A stretch of 64,000 nucleotides of DNA from Streptomyces sp. NBC_01216 (lineage in GTDB: Bacteria > Actinomycetota > Actinomycetes > Streptomycetales > Streptomycetaceae): contig NZ_CP108677.1 in the NCBI RefSeq assembly GCF_035994945.1, forward strand, positions 3,596,001 through 3,660,000, given 5' to 3'. The position numbers and the translations under genes are program-made. Within the stretch, counting starts at the first letter, position 1, and each line of letters starts with the position of its first letter. Of the stretch, positions 50,034 through 59,520 are shown piece after piece. The notes under the pieces were generated by a model. The model saw only the letters and a program-made list of their open reading frames with translations. It was not told the origin of the DNA and made no database searches.

Positions 50034-51848
50034 ATGAACGATGCTGCCCCGGCGCCCACCCCCGCGCCCGCACCCCGCAAGCGTGCCCGTGTCCGTGCCC
50101 CCGAGCTGATCGGCAAGGGTGGCTGGATCAACACCGGCGGGAAGGATCTGAAGCTCGCCGACTTCCGAGGTCGCACATTGATCCTCGATTTTTGGACCTT
50201 CTGCTGTATCAACTGCCTCCACGTCCTCGACGAGCTGCGCGAACTGGAGGAGAAGCACCGCGACACCCTCGTGATCGTCGGCGTGCACTCGCCGAAGTTC
50301 GTCCACGAGGCGGAGCATCAGGCCGTCGTCGACGCCGTCGAGCGCTACGAGGTGCACCACCCCGTCCTGGACGACCCCGAGCTCGCCACCTGGAAGCAGT
50401 ACGCCGTCCGGGCCTGGCCGACGCTCGTCGTCATCGACCCGGAGGGGTACATCGTGGCCCAGCACGCCGGTGAGGGACACGCGAACGCGCTGCGCGCCCT
50501 TGTCGAGGAGCTGGAGACGGAGCACGAGGCGAAGGGGACGCTGCGGCGCGGCGACGGGCCGTACGTGCCGCCGGAGCCGGTCGCGACCGATCTGCGTTTC
50601 CCCGGCAAGGCGCTGGCGCTGCCGTCGGGGAACCTCCTGGTCTCCGACACCACCCGCCATCAGCTCGTCGAGCTCGCGCCGGACGGTGAGACCGTCGTGC
50701 GCCGTGTCGGCGACGGGGAGTTCCGTGAGCCGCAGGGGCTCGCCCTGCTTCCCGACGGCAGGGTCGTCGTCGCCGACACCGTGCATCACGCGCTGCGTAC
50801 CTTCGACCCGGTCACCGGCGTGATCGAACGGGTCGCCGGCACGGGCGCGCAGTGGTGGCAGGGCTCCCCGACCTCCGGGCCGGCCCTGGAGGTCGCGCTG
50901 TCGTCCCCGTGGGACGTCGCCTGGTGGCAGGGCAAGGTGTGGATCGCCATGGCCGGTGTCCATCAGCTGTGGACCTACGACCCGGCCACGGGCACGGTGG
51001 AGGTCGCCGCCGGCACCACCAACGAGGGGCTCGTCGACGGGCCGGCCGCCGAGGCGTGGTTCGCCCAGCCGTCCGGGCTCGCCGCCGCCGGGGACCGGCT
51101 GTGGATCGCCGACTCCGAGACCAGCGCCGTCCGCTGGATCGACACCGAGGGCGCCGTCCACACCGCCGTCGGCACCGGGCTCTTCGACTTCGGACACCGC
51201 GACGGTGAGGCCGGTCAGGCGCTGCTGCAGCATCCGCTGGGCGTCACCGCCCTGCCCGACGGCTCGGTCGCGGTCGCGGACACGTACAACCACGCGCTGC
51301 GCCGGTTCGATCCGGCGTCCGGCGAGGTCACCACGCTGGCCACGGATCTGCGCGAGCCGAGCGACGCGGTCCTCGTCGGGGACGACATCGTGGTCGTCGA
51401 GTCGGCCCGCCACCGGCTGACGCGGCTGCGGCTGCCGGAGGAGGCGGTCACGGTCGAGTCGGTGGCCCACCGCACCCGGCGCGAGGCGACCGCGGTGGCC
51501 CCGGGGCGGCTGCGCGTCGACGTCGTCTTCCAGGCGCCGGCGGGCCAGAAGCTGGACGAGCGCTACGGTCCCTCGACCCGGCTGCTGGTCTCCTCGACCC
51601 CGCCCGAGCTGCTGCTCGACGGGGAGGGGACGGGGACGGACCTGTTCCGGGAGGTCGAGCTGAACCCGGAGTTCACCGAGGGTGTGCTGCATGTCTCGGC
51701 GATGGCGGCGTCCTGCGACGACGACCCGGCCAACGAATACCCGGCCTGCCATGTCCATCAGCAGGACTGGGGGGTCCCGTTGAAGGTGACCGAGGGCGGC
51801 GCGGTGCGTCTGCCGCTCATCCTCGCGGGGATGGACGCCCAGGCGTAG
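50034..51848 (+). CDS. Thioredoxin-like/NHL-repeat protein
   Basis: A 604-residue protein. Residues 25-170 form a thioredoxin-like domain with WTFCCINCLHVL (Cys58-Ile-Asn-Cys61), as in TlpA/DipZ-type reductases. Residues 180-480 hold about five to six NHL beta-propeller repeats (FPGKALALPSGNLLVSD, FREPQGLALLPDGRVVVAD, LQHPLGVTALPDGSVAVAD). A C-terminal beta domain ends near VHQQDWGVPL. No signal peptide is seen. The arrangement matches NHLRC2-like proteins. Its redox partner is unknown. It is the first core gene right of the island. Confidence 0.9.
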   Translation: MNDAAPAPTPAPAPRKRARVRAPELIGKGGWINTGGKDLKLADFRGRTLILDFWTFCCINCLHVLDELRELEEKHRDTLVIVGVHSPKFVHEAEHQAVVDAVERYEVHHPVLDDPELATWKQYAVRAWPTLVVIDPEGYIVAQHAGEGHANALRALVEELETEHEAKGTLRRGDGPYVPPEPVATDLRFPGKALALPSGNLLVSDTTRHQLVELAPDGETVVRRVGDGEFREPQGLALLPDGRVVVADTVHHALRTFDPVTGVIERVAGTGAQWWQGSPTSGPALEVALSSPWDVAWWQGKVWIAMAGVHQLWTYDPATGTVEVAAGTTNEGLVDGPAAEAWFAQPSGLAAAGDRLWIADSETSAVRWIDTEGAVHTAVGTGLFDFGHRDGEAGQALLQHPLGVTALPDGSVAVADTYNHALRRFDPASGEVTTLATDLREPSDAVLVGDDIVVVESARHRLTRLRLPEEAVTVESVAHRTRREATAVAPGRLRVDVVFQAPAGQKLDERYGPSTRLLVSSTPPELLLDGEGTGTDLFREVELNPEFTEGVLHVSAMAASCDDDPANEYPACHVHQQDWGVPLKVTEGGAVRLPLILAGMDAQA

Positions 51849-51889
51849 GGGCTTGCGGGGCGTCGCCGCGGGGCCGCTTTGGCGGGCGC

Positions 51890-52111
51890 TCAGTAGCGGC
51901 GGCGTTCCTCCTCGACCACGGTCGGTGCCGCCGACGGGACGACGACCCGTCGGCGCCGCGCGATGCTCGCGAAGGTCGCCGTGCCGATGAGACCGACCGC
52001 CATCATGATCAGTCCCACCAGGTCGAGGTTGATGCCGTCGAGCTCCCAGTCCGTGGCGAACGTGAGGATCGCGCCCACGGCGATCAGGATGATGCAGCCT
52101 CCCAGGCCCAT
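51890..52111 (-). CDS. DUF6458 family small membrane protein
   Basis: A 73-residue protein with two membrane helices (CIILIAVGAILTFAT and LDLVGLIMMAVGLIGTATFASI) split by the DWELDGINLD turn, then a basic, Val/Glu-rich cytoplasmic tail. This is the standard layout of DUF6458, widespread in actinobacteria and of unknown function. It is convergent with the NHL gene. Confidence 0.88.
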   Translation of the reverse strand: MGLGGCIILIAVGAILTFATDWELDGINLDLVGLIMMAVGLIGTATFASIARRRRVVVPSAAPTVVEEERRRY

Positions 52112-52278
52112 GACTTCCGCCTCCTCGTGGTGTGGTCGGGATCGGGTACCCGGGTCCGCGCGCGCTATCCCCCACGAGGGCCCGGTACTTCCCGGCCCTG
52201 CCCGCGGCGTTCGGCGTCCGCGGGCGGGGCGCTCCCTGGAGGCGGCGGGTCCTCGGAGGCGGCGGGAGTGTGGGGCCG

Positions 52279-53571
52279 CTATCCCTCCAGGAAGGCGACG
52301 AGGGCGTTGGCCAGCAGGTACGGGTCGTCCGCGCCGCAGAGTTCACGGGCGCTGTGCATGGACAGGCAGGCGACGCCGATGTCCACGGTGCTGATGCCGT
52401 GGCGGGCGGCGGTGATCGGGCCGATGGTGGTGCCGCACGGCATGTCGTTGTTGGAGACGAAGGACTGCCACGGCACGCCCGCCTTCTCGCAGGCCGCGGC
52501 GAACACGGCCCGGCCGTCGCCGTCGGTGGCGTAGCGCTGGTTGACGTTCACCTTGAGGATCGGGCCGCCGTTGGGGCGCGGGTGGTGCGTCGGGTCGTGG
52601 CGCTCGGCGTAGTTGGGGTGGACGGCGTGGCCGACGTCGGAGGAGAGGCAGACCGAGCCGGCGAAGGCGCGGGCGCGGTCCTCGTAGGCGCCGCCGCGGG
52701 CGTAGACCGAGCGTTCCAGGACGTTGCCGAGGAGGGGTCCCTGGGCGCCGGTGTCGGCCTCGGAGCCGTTCTCCTCGTGGTCGAAGGCGGCGAGGACCGG
52801 GATGTACGGGAGGTCCTCGTGCCTCGCGACGGCGGCGAGCGCGGCGACTCCGGCGTGGACGGAGATCAGGTTGTCCATGCGGGGGCCCGCGAGGAGTTCG
52901 CGGTCGCGGCCGAGGTAGGCGGGGGCCTCGACGGCGTGGACCATCAGGTCCCAGCCGGCGACGTCCTCGGCGTCCACGCCCGCCTCGGCGGCCACGAAGG
53001 AGATGAGGTCGCCCTCGTGGACCTCGCCGAGGCCCCAGACCGGCTGCATGTGGCGCTGGCGTTCGAGCTTGAGGCCGTCGTTGGCCTTGCGGTCGAGGTG
53101 GATGGCGAGCTGTGGGACGCGCAGGACGGGCCGGTCGACGTTGACCAGGTGGTGGCTGCCGTCGCGCAGGGTGAGGCGGCCGGCGAGCCCGAGGTCGCGG
53201 TCGAGCCAGGTGTTGAGCAGGGTGCCGCCGTAGACCTCGACGGCGACCTGGCGCCATCCCTGGCTGCCCATGTCCGGCTGCGGTTTGACGCGCAGGTTGG
53301 GGGAGTCGGTGTGGGCGCCGACGACGCGGTACGGGGTGTGGGGGGTGGCTCCCTCCGGCACGTACCAGGCGATGATCGCGCCGCCGCGGATCACGTACTT
53401 CCCGCCGCTCGTCCCGTCCCAGGCATCCGTTTCCTCGACCTTGCGGAAGCCGGCCTTCCCCAGGTGTTCCGCCGCGTTCGCCACGGCGTGGTACGGCGAG
53501 GGGGAGGCCGCGAGGAAGGTCATGAGGTCATCGGTGTGGCCGCGGTCGAAGCGGGAGGGTGCGCTACTCAT
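52279..53571 (-). CDS. apeB: M18 family aminopeptidase
   Basis: Zinc aminopeptidase of 430 residues, the usual length of bacterial M18 (aspartyl aminopeptidase-like) enzymes. Metal and catalytic residues appear in VGAHTDSPNLRVKP (His87), the DHEENGSEADTGAQG stretch (Asp-Glu-Glu), and the C-terminal NNDMPCGTTIGP and GVACLSMHSARE (metal His). It removes N-terminal, often acidic, residues in the cytoplasm and forms large complexes. The gene symbol follows common use for M18 proteins in Streptomyces and is not proven by sequence. Confidence 0.9.
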   Translation of the reverse strand: MSSAPSRFDRGHTDDLMTFLAASPSPYHAVANAAEHLGKAGFRKVEETDAWDGTSGGKYVIRGGAIIAWYVPEGATPHTPYRVVGAHTDSPNLRVKPQPDMGSQGWRQVAVEVYGGTLLNTWLDRDLGLAGRLTLRDGSHHLVNVDRPVLRVPQLAIHLDRKANDGLKLERQRHMQPVWGLGEVHEGDLISFVAAEAGVDAEDVAGWDLMVHAVEAPAYLGRDRELLAGPRMDNLISVHAGVAALAAVARHEDLPYIPVLAAFDHEENGSEADTGAQGPLLGNVLERSVYARGGAYEDRARAFAGSVCLSSDVGHAVHPNYAERHDPTHHPRPNGGPILKVNVNQRYATDGDGRAVFAAACEKAGVPWQSFVSNNDMPCGTTIGPITAARHGISTVDIGVACLSMHSARELCGADDPYLLANALVAFLEG

Positions 53572-53653
53572 AGGCTCACCATACGCAGAGGCCCGGAGGT
53601 GGTGTCCGGGGTCCCGGACGCGGAGCCGGTCCGGCCGTGGTGGCGGTAACGCG

Positions 53654-53689
53654 GAACGGCCCGCTCCCCTCCCCGGGAGCGAGCCGTTC
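53654..53689 (-). terminator. Terminator of the large acyl-CoA dehydrogenase gene
   Basis: GAACGGC (53654-53660) with GCTCCC pairs with GGGAGC and GCCGTTC (53683-53689). It is a two-part stem with small internal loops, 22 bp after the stop codon. Confidence 0.7.
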
Positions 53690-53710
53690 GGTGCGGACGG
53701 AGGCCGCGTA

Positions 53711-55537
53711 CTAGAACGCGGCCTCGTCCAGGTCCATCAGCGAGCCGTCGACGGCCTCGGCGAGCGTGCGCTCGGCGCCGACGCCCGGCAGGACGTTGGC
53801 GGCGAAGAACTTCGCGGCGGCGATCTTGCCGGCGTAGAAGGTCTTGTCCTTGGCGGAGGCGCTCTCCAGCTTCTCCGCGGCGACGGCCGCGCCCTTCAGG
53901 AGGAGGTAGCCGACGACGACGTCGCCGGAGGCCATCAGCAGGCGGGTGGTGTTGAGGCCGACCTTGTAGATGTTCCTGACGTCCTCGCCGGTGGCGGTGA
54001 GGTCGGTGAGCATCGTGCCGACGATGCCCTCCAGGTCCACGGCGGCCTTGGCGAGCGCGTCGCGGGCCCCGGCCAGTTCCTCGCCGCCGGTGCCGAGGGC
54101 GAGGAACTTCTTGATCTCCTCGGCGAGCGTGTTCAGGGAGGCGCCCTGGTCGCGGACGATCTTCCGGAAGAAGAAGTCCTGGCCCTGGATGGCCGTGGTG
54201 CCCTCGTAGAGGGTGTCGATCTTGGCGTCCCGGATGTACTGCTCGATCGGGTACTCCTGCAGGAAGCCGGAGCCGCCGAAGGTCTGGAGCGACTGCGCGA
54301 GCTGCTCGTAGCCCTTCTCGGAGCCGTAGCCCTTGACGATCGGGAGCAGCAGGTCGTTGAGGCCGTGCAGGGCCTTCGCGTCCTCGCCGTTCGCCTCGGT
54401 GAGCTGGATCTCGTCCTGCACGGCGGCCGTGTAGAGGACGAGGGAGCGCATGCCCTCGGCGTACGCCTTCTGCGTCATCAGCGAGCGGCGGACGTCGGGG
54501 TGGTGCGTGATGGTGACCTTGGGGGCGGCCTTGTCCATGAAGTTCGCCAGGTCGGTGCCCTGGACGCGCTCCTTGGCGTACTCGAGGGCGTTGAGGTAGC
54601 CGGTCGAGAGGGTGGAGATCGCCTTCGTGCCGACCATCATGCGGGCGAACTCGATGATGAGGAACATCTGACGGATGCCGTCGTGCTTGTCGCCGATCAG
54701 CCAGCCCTTGGCGGGGTGCTGGTCGCCGAAGGTCATCTCGCAGGTGTTGGATGCCTTGAGGCCCATCTTGTGCTCGACGTTGGTGGCGTAGACGCCGTTG
54801 CGCTCGCCCAGCTCGCCGGTCTCCCAGTCGAAGTGGTACTTCGGCACGAGGAAGAGGGACAGGCCCTTGGTGCCGGGGCCGGCGCCCTCGGGGCGGGCGA
54901 GGACGTAGTGGAGGATGTTCTCCTCCATGTCGTGCTCACCGGAGGTGATGAAGCGCTTGACGCCCTCGATGTGCCAGGAGCCGTCCTCCTGCTCGACGGC
55001 CTTGGTGCGGCCGGCACCGACGTCCGAGCCGGCGTCCGGCTCGGTGAGGACCATGGTGGAGCCCCACTGGCGCTCGACGGCGATCTGCGCGACCTTCTTC
55101 TGCGCTTCGTTGCCCTCGTTGTAGAGGATGCCGGCGAAGGCCGGGCCGGAGGAGTACATCCAGACGGCCGGGTTGGCACCGAGGATCAGTTCCGCGTACG
55201 CCCAGATCAGGGAGCGCGGGGAGGTGGTGCCGCCGATCTCCTCGGGCAGGCCGAGGCGCCAGTACTCGGAGTCCATGAATGCCTTGTAGGACTTCTTGAA
55301 GCTCGCCGGCACCGGGGCGGTGTTGGTCTCGGGGTCGAAGACCGGCGGGTTGCGGTCGGCGTCGGTGAAGGACTCGGCCAGCTCGTTCTCCGAGAGGCGG
55401 GTGAGCTCTTCGAGCACGCTCTTGGCGGTCTCGACGTCCATCTCCTCGAACGGACCGGTGCCGTACACCTTGTCGCGCCCGAGCACCTCGAAGAGGTTGA
55501 ACTCGATGTCGCGGAGATTCGACTTGTAGTGCCCCAT
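53711..55537 (-). CDS. Acyl-CoA dehydrogenase, long (about 600-residue) type
   Basis: FAD enzyme of 608 residues. It has an extra N-terminal region before the usual dehydrogenase fold ([13 protein letters not shown] [43 protein letters not shown]) and a C-terminal extension typical of the DmdC/FadE5-like class. Relatives oxidise long-chain or 3-methylmercaptopropionyl-CoA; the substrate here is not determinable. It is a single-gene unit with its own terminator. Two palindromes upstream (55588, 55626) suggest TetR-type control. Confidence 0.92.
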   Translation of the reverse strand: MGHYKSNLRDIEFNLFEVLGRDKVYGTGPFEEMDVETAKSVLEELTRLSENELAESFTDADRNPPVFDPETNTAPVPASFKKSYKAFMDSEYWRLGLPEEIGGTTSPRSLIWAYAELILGANPAVWMYSSGPAFAGILYNEGNEAQKKVAQIAVERQWGSTMVLTEPDAGSDVGAGRTKAVEQEDGSWHIEGVKRFITSGEHDMEENILHYVLARPEGAGPGTKGLSLFLVPKYHFDWETGELGERNGVYATNVEHKMGLKASNTCEMTFGDQHPAKGWLIGDKHDGIRQMFLIIEFARMMVGTKAISTLSTGYLNALEYAKERVQGTDLANFMDKAAPKVTITHHPDVRRSLMTQKAYAEGMRSLVLYTAAVQDEIQLTEANGEDAKALHGLNDLLLPIVKGYGSEKGYEQLAQSLQTFGGSGFLQEYPIEQYIRDAKIDTLYEGTTAIQGQDFFFRKIVRDQGASLNTLAEEIKKFLALGTGGEELAGARDALAKAAVDLEGIVGTMLTDLTATGEDVRNIYKVGLNTTRLLMASGDVVVGYLLLKGAAVAAEKLESASAKDKTFYAGKIAAAKFFAANVLPGVGAERTLAEAVDGSLMDLDEAAF

Positions 55538-55587
55538 GGCGACGGCTCCGTAAGGATCGGGGAGGCGGATGTCCTCGCGCGTACTCG

Positions 55588-55602
55588 TACTACCGGTGAG
55601 TA
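55588..55602. promoter_or_regulatory. Candidate operator 1 before the acyl-CoA dehydrogenase
   Basis: TACTACCGGTGAGTA has TACT/AGTA arms and a near-palindromic centre, 51 bp before the start codon. Operators of this shape are seen before fatty-acid oxidation genes in actinobacteria; the binding protein is not known here. Confidence 0.45.
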
Positions 55603-55625
55603 GCGCACGCTCTCTACGATGATGC

Positions 55626-55637
55626 TACCCGTCGGTA
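55626..55637. promoter_or_regulatory. Candidate operator 2 before the acyl-CoA dehydrogenase
   Basis: TACCCGTCGGTA has perfect TACC/GGTA arms, 24 bp from the first element. A pair suggests two dimers. Confidence 0.4.
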
Positions 55638-55680
55638 ATAAGAGCAACCCCTCTCGGGCCATCTGTGACGCGAGACGCAC

Positions 55681-55733
55681 CGGAGGGCTCCCGCGCGGGG
55701 CACCGGAACGGTGTGCCGCGCGGGAGCCCTCCG
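55681..55733 (-). terminator. Strong terminator of the lipoprotein operon
   Basis: CGGAGGGCTCCCGCGCGG and its exact complement form an 18-bp stem, 29 bp after the lipoprotein stop. It is the longest perfect stem in the window. Confidence 0.88.
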
Positions 55734-55761
55734 TGCCGGGCCCCCGGCCCCGCGCACCGGA

Positions 55762-56355
55762 TCAGAAGAGGGTGTCCAGGTCGGTTCCCTCGGGCGCGCG
55801 GAAGCAGCCGGAGACGACGTTGACGACGATCAGGTGCTTCTTGCCGGGATCCGTGCCGCCGACCGACAACTCCGCGTTGACGGCGAAGCGGTCCTTCCCC
55901 GAGTCGGCGGTGAGCTCCAGGTTCCTGGCCTTGCTCTTGTTGGGGCCGTACGAGACGACCTTCCAGCCCTGGGCGGGCAGGGCGTGGCGCAGGCGCTCGA
56001 AGCCCTGCTTCAGCTCCTCGTCCGAGACGCCGTAGACCGACCAGGGGTGACGGGTCGCGTACAGGTGCTCCGGGTCCTGGGCGCACACGGAGGCGCTGGG
56101 ACCGGTGGGCGTGGTGGTGGCCCCGGGCAGTCCGATCATGTCGAAGACCTCGCTGGAGACCTGCTTGGTGCGGGTCTTCGCCGCGTCCACGTCCAGCGTG
56201 GCGGGGGTGTAGTCGAGGTCGTCCGTGTCGTTCATCGAACATCCCGTCGCGAGCGTGGTCAGGCAGAGGAGGAGGGCGGGAAGGGCGGCACGCGCCCGGG
56301 AGACGGAGCGAGCCGTCGCCGTGCGGGCCGGACGGTGGTCGTCGCGGGTGGTCAT
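55762..56355 (-). CDS. Lipoprotein of unknown function
   Basis: A 197-residue protein with a basic N-terminus, a hydrophobic segment (LPALLLCLTTLATGC) and a lipobox ending at Cys39, the expected lipidated residue. The mature part has EVFDMIGLPG, ATRHPWSVYGVSDEELKQGFERL and VVNVVSGCF. It starts at an ATG that overlaps the stop of the alpha/beta hydrolase gene (TGATG), so the two are translated together. The domain is not recognised. It is attached to the outer face of the membrane. Confidence 0.85.
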   Translation of the reverse strand: MTTRDDHRPARTATARSVSRARAALPALLLCLTTLATGCSMNDTDDLDYTPATLDVDAAKTRTKQVSSEVFDMIGLPGATTTPTGPSASVCAQDPEHLYATRHPWSVYGVSDEELKQGFERLRHALPAQGWKVVSYGPNKSKARNLELTADSGKDRFAVNAELSVGGTDPGKKHLIVVNVVSGCFRAPEGTDLDTLF

Positions 56356-58154
56356 CAGTCCTCGTTCACTTCGTCGTACCGGCCGGCCACGACTTTCGCC
56401 TGGTTCTTCAGGCTCTCCGAGTCGGCGGTCCAGTAGTCACTGTGCCCGCTCGTGTCCACGTCCATCCGGTGCCCGCCGAACAGCTCGTCCGATGGCACGG
56501 TCTGTACGTATCCGGCGTTGAACGGGATGCCGTTCCAGGTCTCCACGCCCCAGGTGTAGCCGCCCAGCCCGGCGACTTTGCCGCCGGCCGGTACCGGGTC
56601 GTTCCACGCGGCCTCCGACCAGACGTGGCCCTTGGGGGCGTCGAGGTCGTCGGCCCTGCCGGTGAGCATGCCGGGGCTGCCGACCGCCACGATGTCGTCG
56701 GCCGGGAGGTCGCCCCGCTGGGAGGCGTCGCCCACCACGGTCGAGCCGTAGCTGTGTCCGATGATCGTGGTGTGACTCCGGTCGGCACCGCCCTGCACGG
56801 TCTCCAGCCCGTCCATGAACCGGAGCAGCTTGGGTGAGCCGTCGTGCGCCCAGCCCTTCTGCATCGCCTCGGGCACGATCGACTGCGGTGCCTCGTAGCC
56901 GAACCATGTGATGGTGGAGGTGTTCTCGCCGGGAGCCCATGCCTGGGTCTCCGTCCACAGCGCGGTCATGCGGTTGATGTCGCCGCCGATCGATTCCAGT
57001 CTCGTCGTCGTGCCGGGCACGTACACGGCCGTGTGGTCCGCGGTGTCCGGGTTGCCGTTGGCCACGATCGCCCGTCCGATGCCGTCCTTGTCGAAGCCGA
57101 GCAGGTACGCCTCGGGGAGGCCGTCGCTGCCGGTGGCGTCGAAGCGCGCCTGGATGGCGTCCATGCCCTTCAGGCTCGCCTCCAGTTCCTTCCTGCGGTC
57201 TCCGTACTTCTCGTTCCACTCGTTCCACGCGGGGTTCTTGACGACCGCCGGGTAGCTGCCGTTGGGGTTCGGGAAGTACTCCCGGGGCTGCTTGGGGATG
57301 GCGTCGAGGTCCAGCCGTGCCTGGGCGCGGGTCTCGGCGAGCACCATCCGGTTGGCGTCGTCGCGGACGGTGGAGGGGATGCCGTCGAGCGCGCCGACGG
57401 ACGCCGGGTAGAGCGTGGCGTACTCGTCGCGCTGCTCCTGGGTCAGCCCGTTCCACCAGGCGGCGTTCTCCTTGGGGGACTTGCCGTGCGGGATTTTGTC
57501 GTCGTCGGCGTACGTCCCGGCGGCGTCCTGGAGGGCCTTGGTGTCCCTGGCCGCGTCCGCGAGGGTCTCGTCGCTGACGGTCAGGCCCGGCTCGGCCTTG
57601 AGCTTGCGCAGGGCGCCCGCGTACCGGCCGTCGATCTCGGCGGCCTCGCGCAGGGCGTCGCCGATGCGCTGGGCGATGTCCTCGGCCTTGCCCTTGTTGG
57701 CGTCGCTGCTGCCGATGCCCTCGGCCTTGCCGGGCAGGTAGGGGATGGGCGCGCCGTCCTGGGCGGTGGCGGCGCCCGGCTTGAGGACGAAGGACTGGGT
57801 GGGGTACTCGACGGAGCCGTCGGGTCTGACCGTGAACTTCAGGTTCTCGGCGTCCTCCAGCGCCTGTCTCAGCTTCCGCTGTGGTGCGGCGAGTTCGGAG
57901 GCCAGGCCGTTGAGCGCGGTGCGGATCAGTCCGCATTCGGTGTGGAGGTACTGGAAGTTGCGGCTCAGCTGCTGGACGTCGCCGGTGGCGCCCTTGGCTG
58001 CCTCGCCCTTCTGGGTGTCGTGGATGCGGGCGAACATGCCGTTGTCGACACGGTCCTTGTCGGAGTTGGCGCGGGAGCTGACCTTGCCCCAGCCGTCCGC
58101 CGCGTCCGTGTACTCGCTCAGCTTCACGTCGCGGAGCTGCTGCCAGGTGGGCAT
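56355..58154 (-). CDS. Alpha/beta hydrolase (DUF1023 type) with helical WXG-like N-terminus
   Basis: A 599-residue protein. The first 300 residues are helical, with PTWQQLRDVKLSEYTDAADGW and repeated Asp/Ala helices, resembling the WXG100-like N-terminal parts of actinobacterial secreted hydrolases. The C-terminal half is an alpha/beta hydrolase with nucleophile elbow TTIIGHSYGSTVVGDA and a late His in GHVWSEAAWNDP. There is no signal peptide, so export, if any, would be by a WXG100/ESX-like route. The upstream gene encodes a smaller helical protein and the downstream gene a lipoprotein; together they form one operon. Confidence 0.82.
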   Translation of the reverse strand: MPTWQQLRDVKLSEYTDAADGWGKVSSRANSDKDRVDNGMFARIHDTQKGEAAKGATGDVQQLSRNFQYLHTECGLIRTALNGLASELAAPQRKLRQALEDAENLKFTVRPDGSVEYPTQSFVLKPGAATAQDGAPIPYLPGKAEGIGSSDANKGKAEDIAQRIGDALREAAEIDGRYAGALRKLKAEPGLTVSDETLADAARDTKALQDAAGTYADDDKIPHGKSPKENAAWWNGLTQEQRDEYATLYPASVGALDGIPSTVRDDANRMVLAETRAQARLDLDAIPKQPREYFPNPNGSYPAVVKNPAWNEWNEKYGDRRKELEASLKGMDAIQARFDATGSDGLPEAYLLGFDKDGIGRAIVANGNPDTADHTAVYVPGTTTRLESIGGDINRMTALWTETQAWAPGENTSTITWFGYEAPQSIVPEAMQKGWAHDGSPKLLRFMDGLETVQGGADRSHTTIIGHSYGSTVVGDASQRGDLPADDIVAVGSPGMLTGRADDLDAPKGHVWSEAAWNDPVPAGGKVAGLGGYTWGVETWNGIPFNAGYVQTVPSDELFGGHRMDVDTSGHSDYWTADSESLKNQAKVVAGRYDEVNED

Positions 58155-58159
58155 CCGGT

Positions 58160-58600
58160 TCAGCCCTCTTTCTTCCGGGCGGGGACGGGTGTCTCGGCGG
58201 CGATCCTTCGCTGGGTGTCGGCCTCGCGTTCGCCGAAGTCGCGGCCGGCGCTCCTGAGGGCGGTCTCCAGCCGTCCGCACTCGTCGCGGACGGCGGTGAG
58301 CCGGGTCTTCCAGGTGCCGAGGATCTCGGTCAGCGCGGCGGAGGAGTCGAAGCCGGCTGTCCCGCCGGTGACGCCCTCGTTCGCGGTGCCGAGGTCGGTG
58401 AGCGCGGTACCGGTGGAGACGCGCAGTTCACCGGAGGTCCTGCCGGCGCCGTGCCAGGGACCCTCGTCGGCTTTCAGGTTCGCGTCGCCGCCTCCGCCGC
58501 CGCGGTCTTCGGCGGGAAGGCCCGCGAGGGTCATCGACGCGGGCCGACCGGACGGTCCGGTACCGCCGAACAGCTCTTCCCATGTGGCGTTCAGCGTCAT
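58160..58600 (-). CDS. Small helical protein, WXG100-like partner
   Basis: About 146 residues, starting MTLNATWEELFGG. The second half is mainly helical (AALTEILGTWKTRLTAVRDECGRLETALRSAG) and the middle is a Gly/Asp-rich linker. Size, helical content and place just before a hydrolase with a helical head suggest a WXG100-like secretion partner, although no canonical WXG motif is seen. The hydrolase start is 5 bp downstream. A GTG/ATG further upstream (58633) is also in frame. Confidence 0.65.
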   Translation of the reverse strand: MTLNATWEELFGGTGPSGRPASMTLAGLPAEDRGGGGGDANLKADEGPWHGAGRTSGELRVSTGTALTDLGTANEGVTGGTAGFDSSAALTEILGTWKTRLTAVRDECGRLETALRSAGRDFGEREADTQRRIAAETPVPARKKEG

Positions 58601-58973
58601 GTCCCACCCCCGTGGCAACCGGAAATTGCTCAAGCGAACCTAGCAAGGGATGAAGGCGGCGCGAAACAATGTGCGAAGGGTGGCTTCCGCGCGGCCGGTG
58701 AGCTCGCCACGGGGGTGCCCGCGGTGGCGCTCCGTTCCGGCCGGGGGTGCGCTCCGTCTCGGACGGCCCGGAGCGCGCTGCCCGGGACGCCCGCTCGCTC
58801 GTGCCGCGTCAGGCGGTGCCGGCTTTGTCGCGACGCCCGGCACGGCGGGTCGAGGCGTCGCCGCGTCAACCGTGCGGGCCCCTGCGAGGTCGATCCGGCG
58901 CTTCGCGATCCACCGCACCGGACGCCGTTCCTCGACGGGTGAACATCGCCGGACGCGGCACTAGGCTGGGTGC
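58601..58973. promoter_or_regulatory. Divergent promoter region of WXG-like operon and sseB
   Basis: A 373-bp gap. Minus strand: TAGGTT near 58640 is a plausible -10, with TTCGCG 17 bases before it as a weak -35. Plus strand: TAGGCT near 58961 lies so close to the sseB ATG that this mRNA may have little or no leader. No other gene is supported. Confidence 0.4.
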
Positions 58974-59447
58974 ATGTACGGATACGGCCAGCACGGCGAC
59001 GGCAGCGCCGCGCAGCAGCAGTACGCCCCTCCGCAGCAGCCCATGCAGGACGGGTACGGGCAGCAGGCCCCGCTCTACCCCGAGCCGTCCCCGCCCTCGC
59101 TCGCCGACGCCGTACGGGCCTTCACGACCGGTTCGCTGGCCGCCGAGGACTTCCAGCAGATCTTCGCGACGTCGAAGGTCTACTGCCCCCGGGGCGACAA
59201 CCCCGGTTTCCTGGCGCTGCACAACACCCAGCAGCCGGTGATCCCCATGTTCACCTCGCTCAAAGAGCTGCGGCGGTACGCGGGCAAGGAGTCGAAGTTC
59301 TTCGTGATCACCGGCGCCGAGGTGATCGACCTGCTGCCGACCGGCTACGGCTTCGTGCTGGACATGGAGGGCGATCACCGGATGGTCTTCGACGCGAAGG
59401 CCGTGGAGCAGATGGTCGAGTTCGCGATGCGGCGGATGTACGGCTGA
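58974..59447 (+). CDS. SseB family protein
   Basis: A 157-residue protein. About 35 residues of Gln/Tyr/Gly-rich sequence (YGYGQHGDGSAAQQQYAPP) precede the SseB N-terminal domain, with SLADAVRAFTTGSLAAEDF, VPMFTSLKELRRYAG-like PMFTSLKELRRYAGKES and VITGAEVIDLLPTGYGFVLD. In enterobacteria SseB was linked to serine sensitivity; in actinobacteria its role is unclear. The stop is followed by a hairpin. Confidence 0.88.
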   Translation: MYGYGQHGDGSAAQQQYAPPQQPMQDGYGQQAPLYPEPSPPSLADAVRAFTTGSLAAEDFQQIFATSKVYCPRGDNPGFLALHNTQQPVIPMFTSLKELRRYAGKESKFFVITGAEVIDLLPTGYGFVLDMEGDHRMVFDAKAVEQMVEFAMRRMYG

Positions 59448-59472
59448 CGCGTGCCGGCGGCACGCGCGGGAG

Positions 59473-59498
59473 CGCCCGGGGGGAATTCCTCCCGGGCG
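59473..59498 (+). terminator. Terminator after sseB-like gene
   Basis: CGCCCGGG pairs with CCCGGGCG across a 10-base GGGAATTCCT loop that is itself nearly self-complementary. Confidence 0.7.
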
Positions 59499-59520
59499 TT
59501 CCGCGTTCCGGGTGGCAGGA

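Noticed and set aside
53270..55603. A 777-residue plus-strand frame over the acyl-CoA dehydrogenase
   Set aside because: Antisense shadow of a strongly supported gene; its sequence is Val/Leu/Gly-repetitive and lacks any motif.
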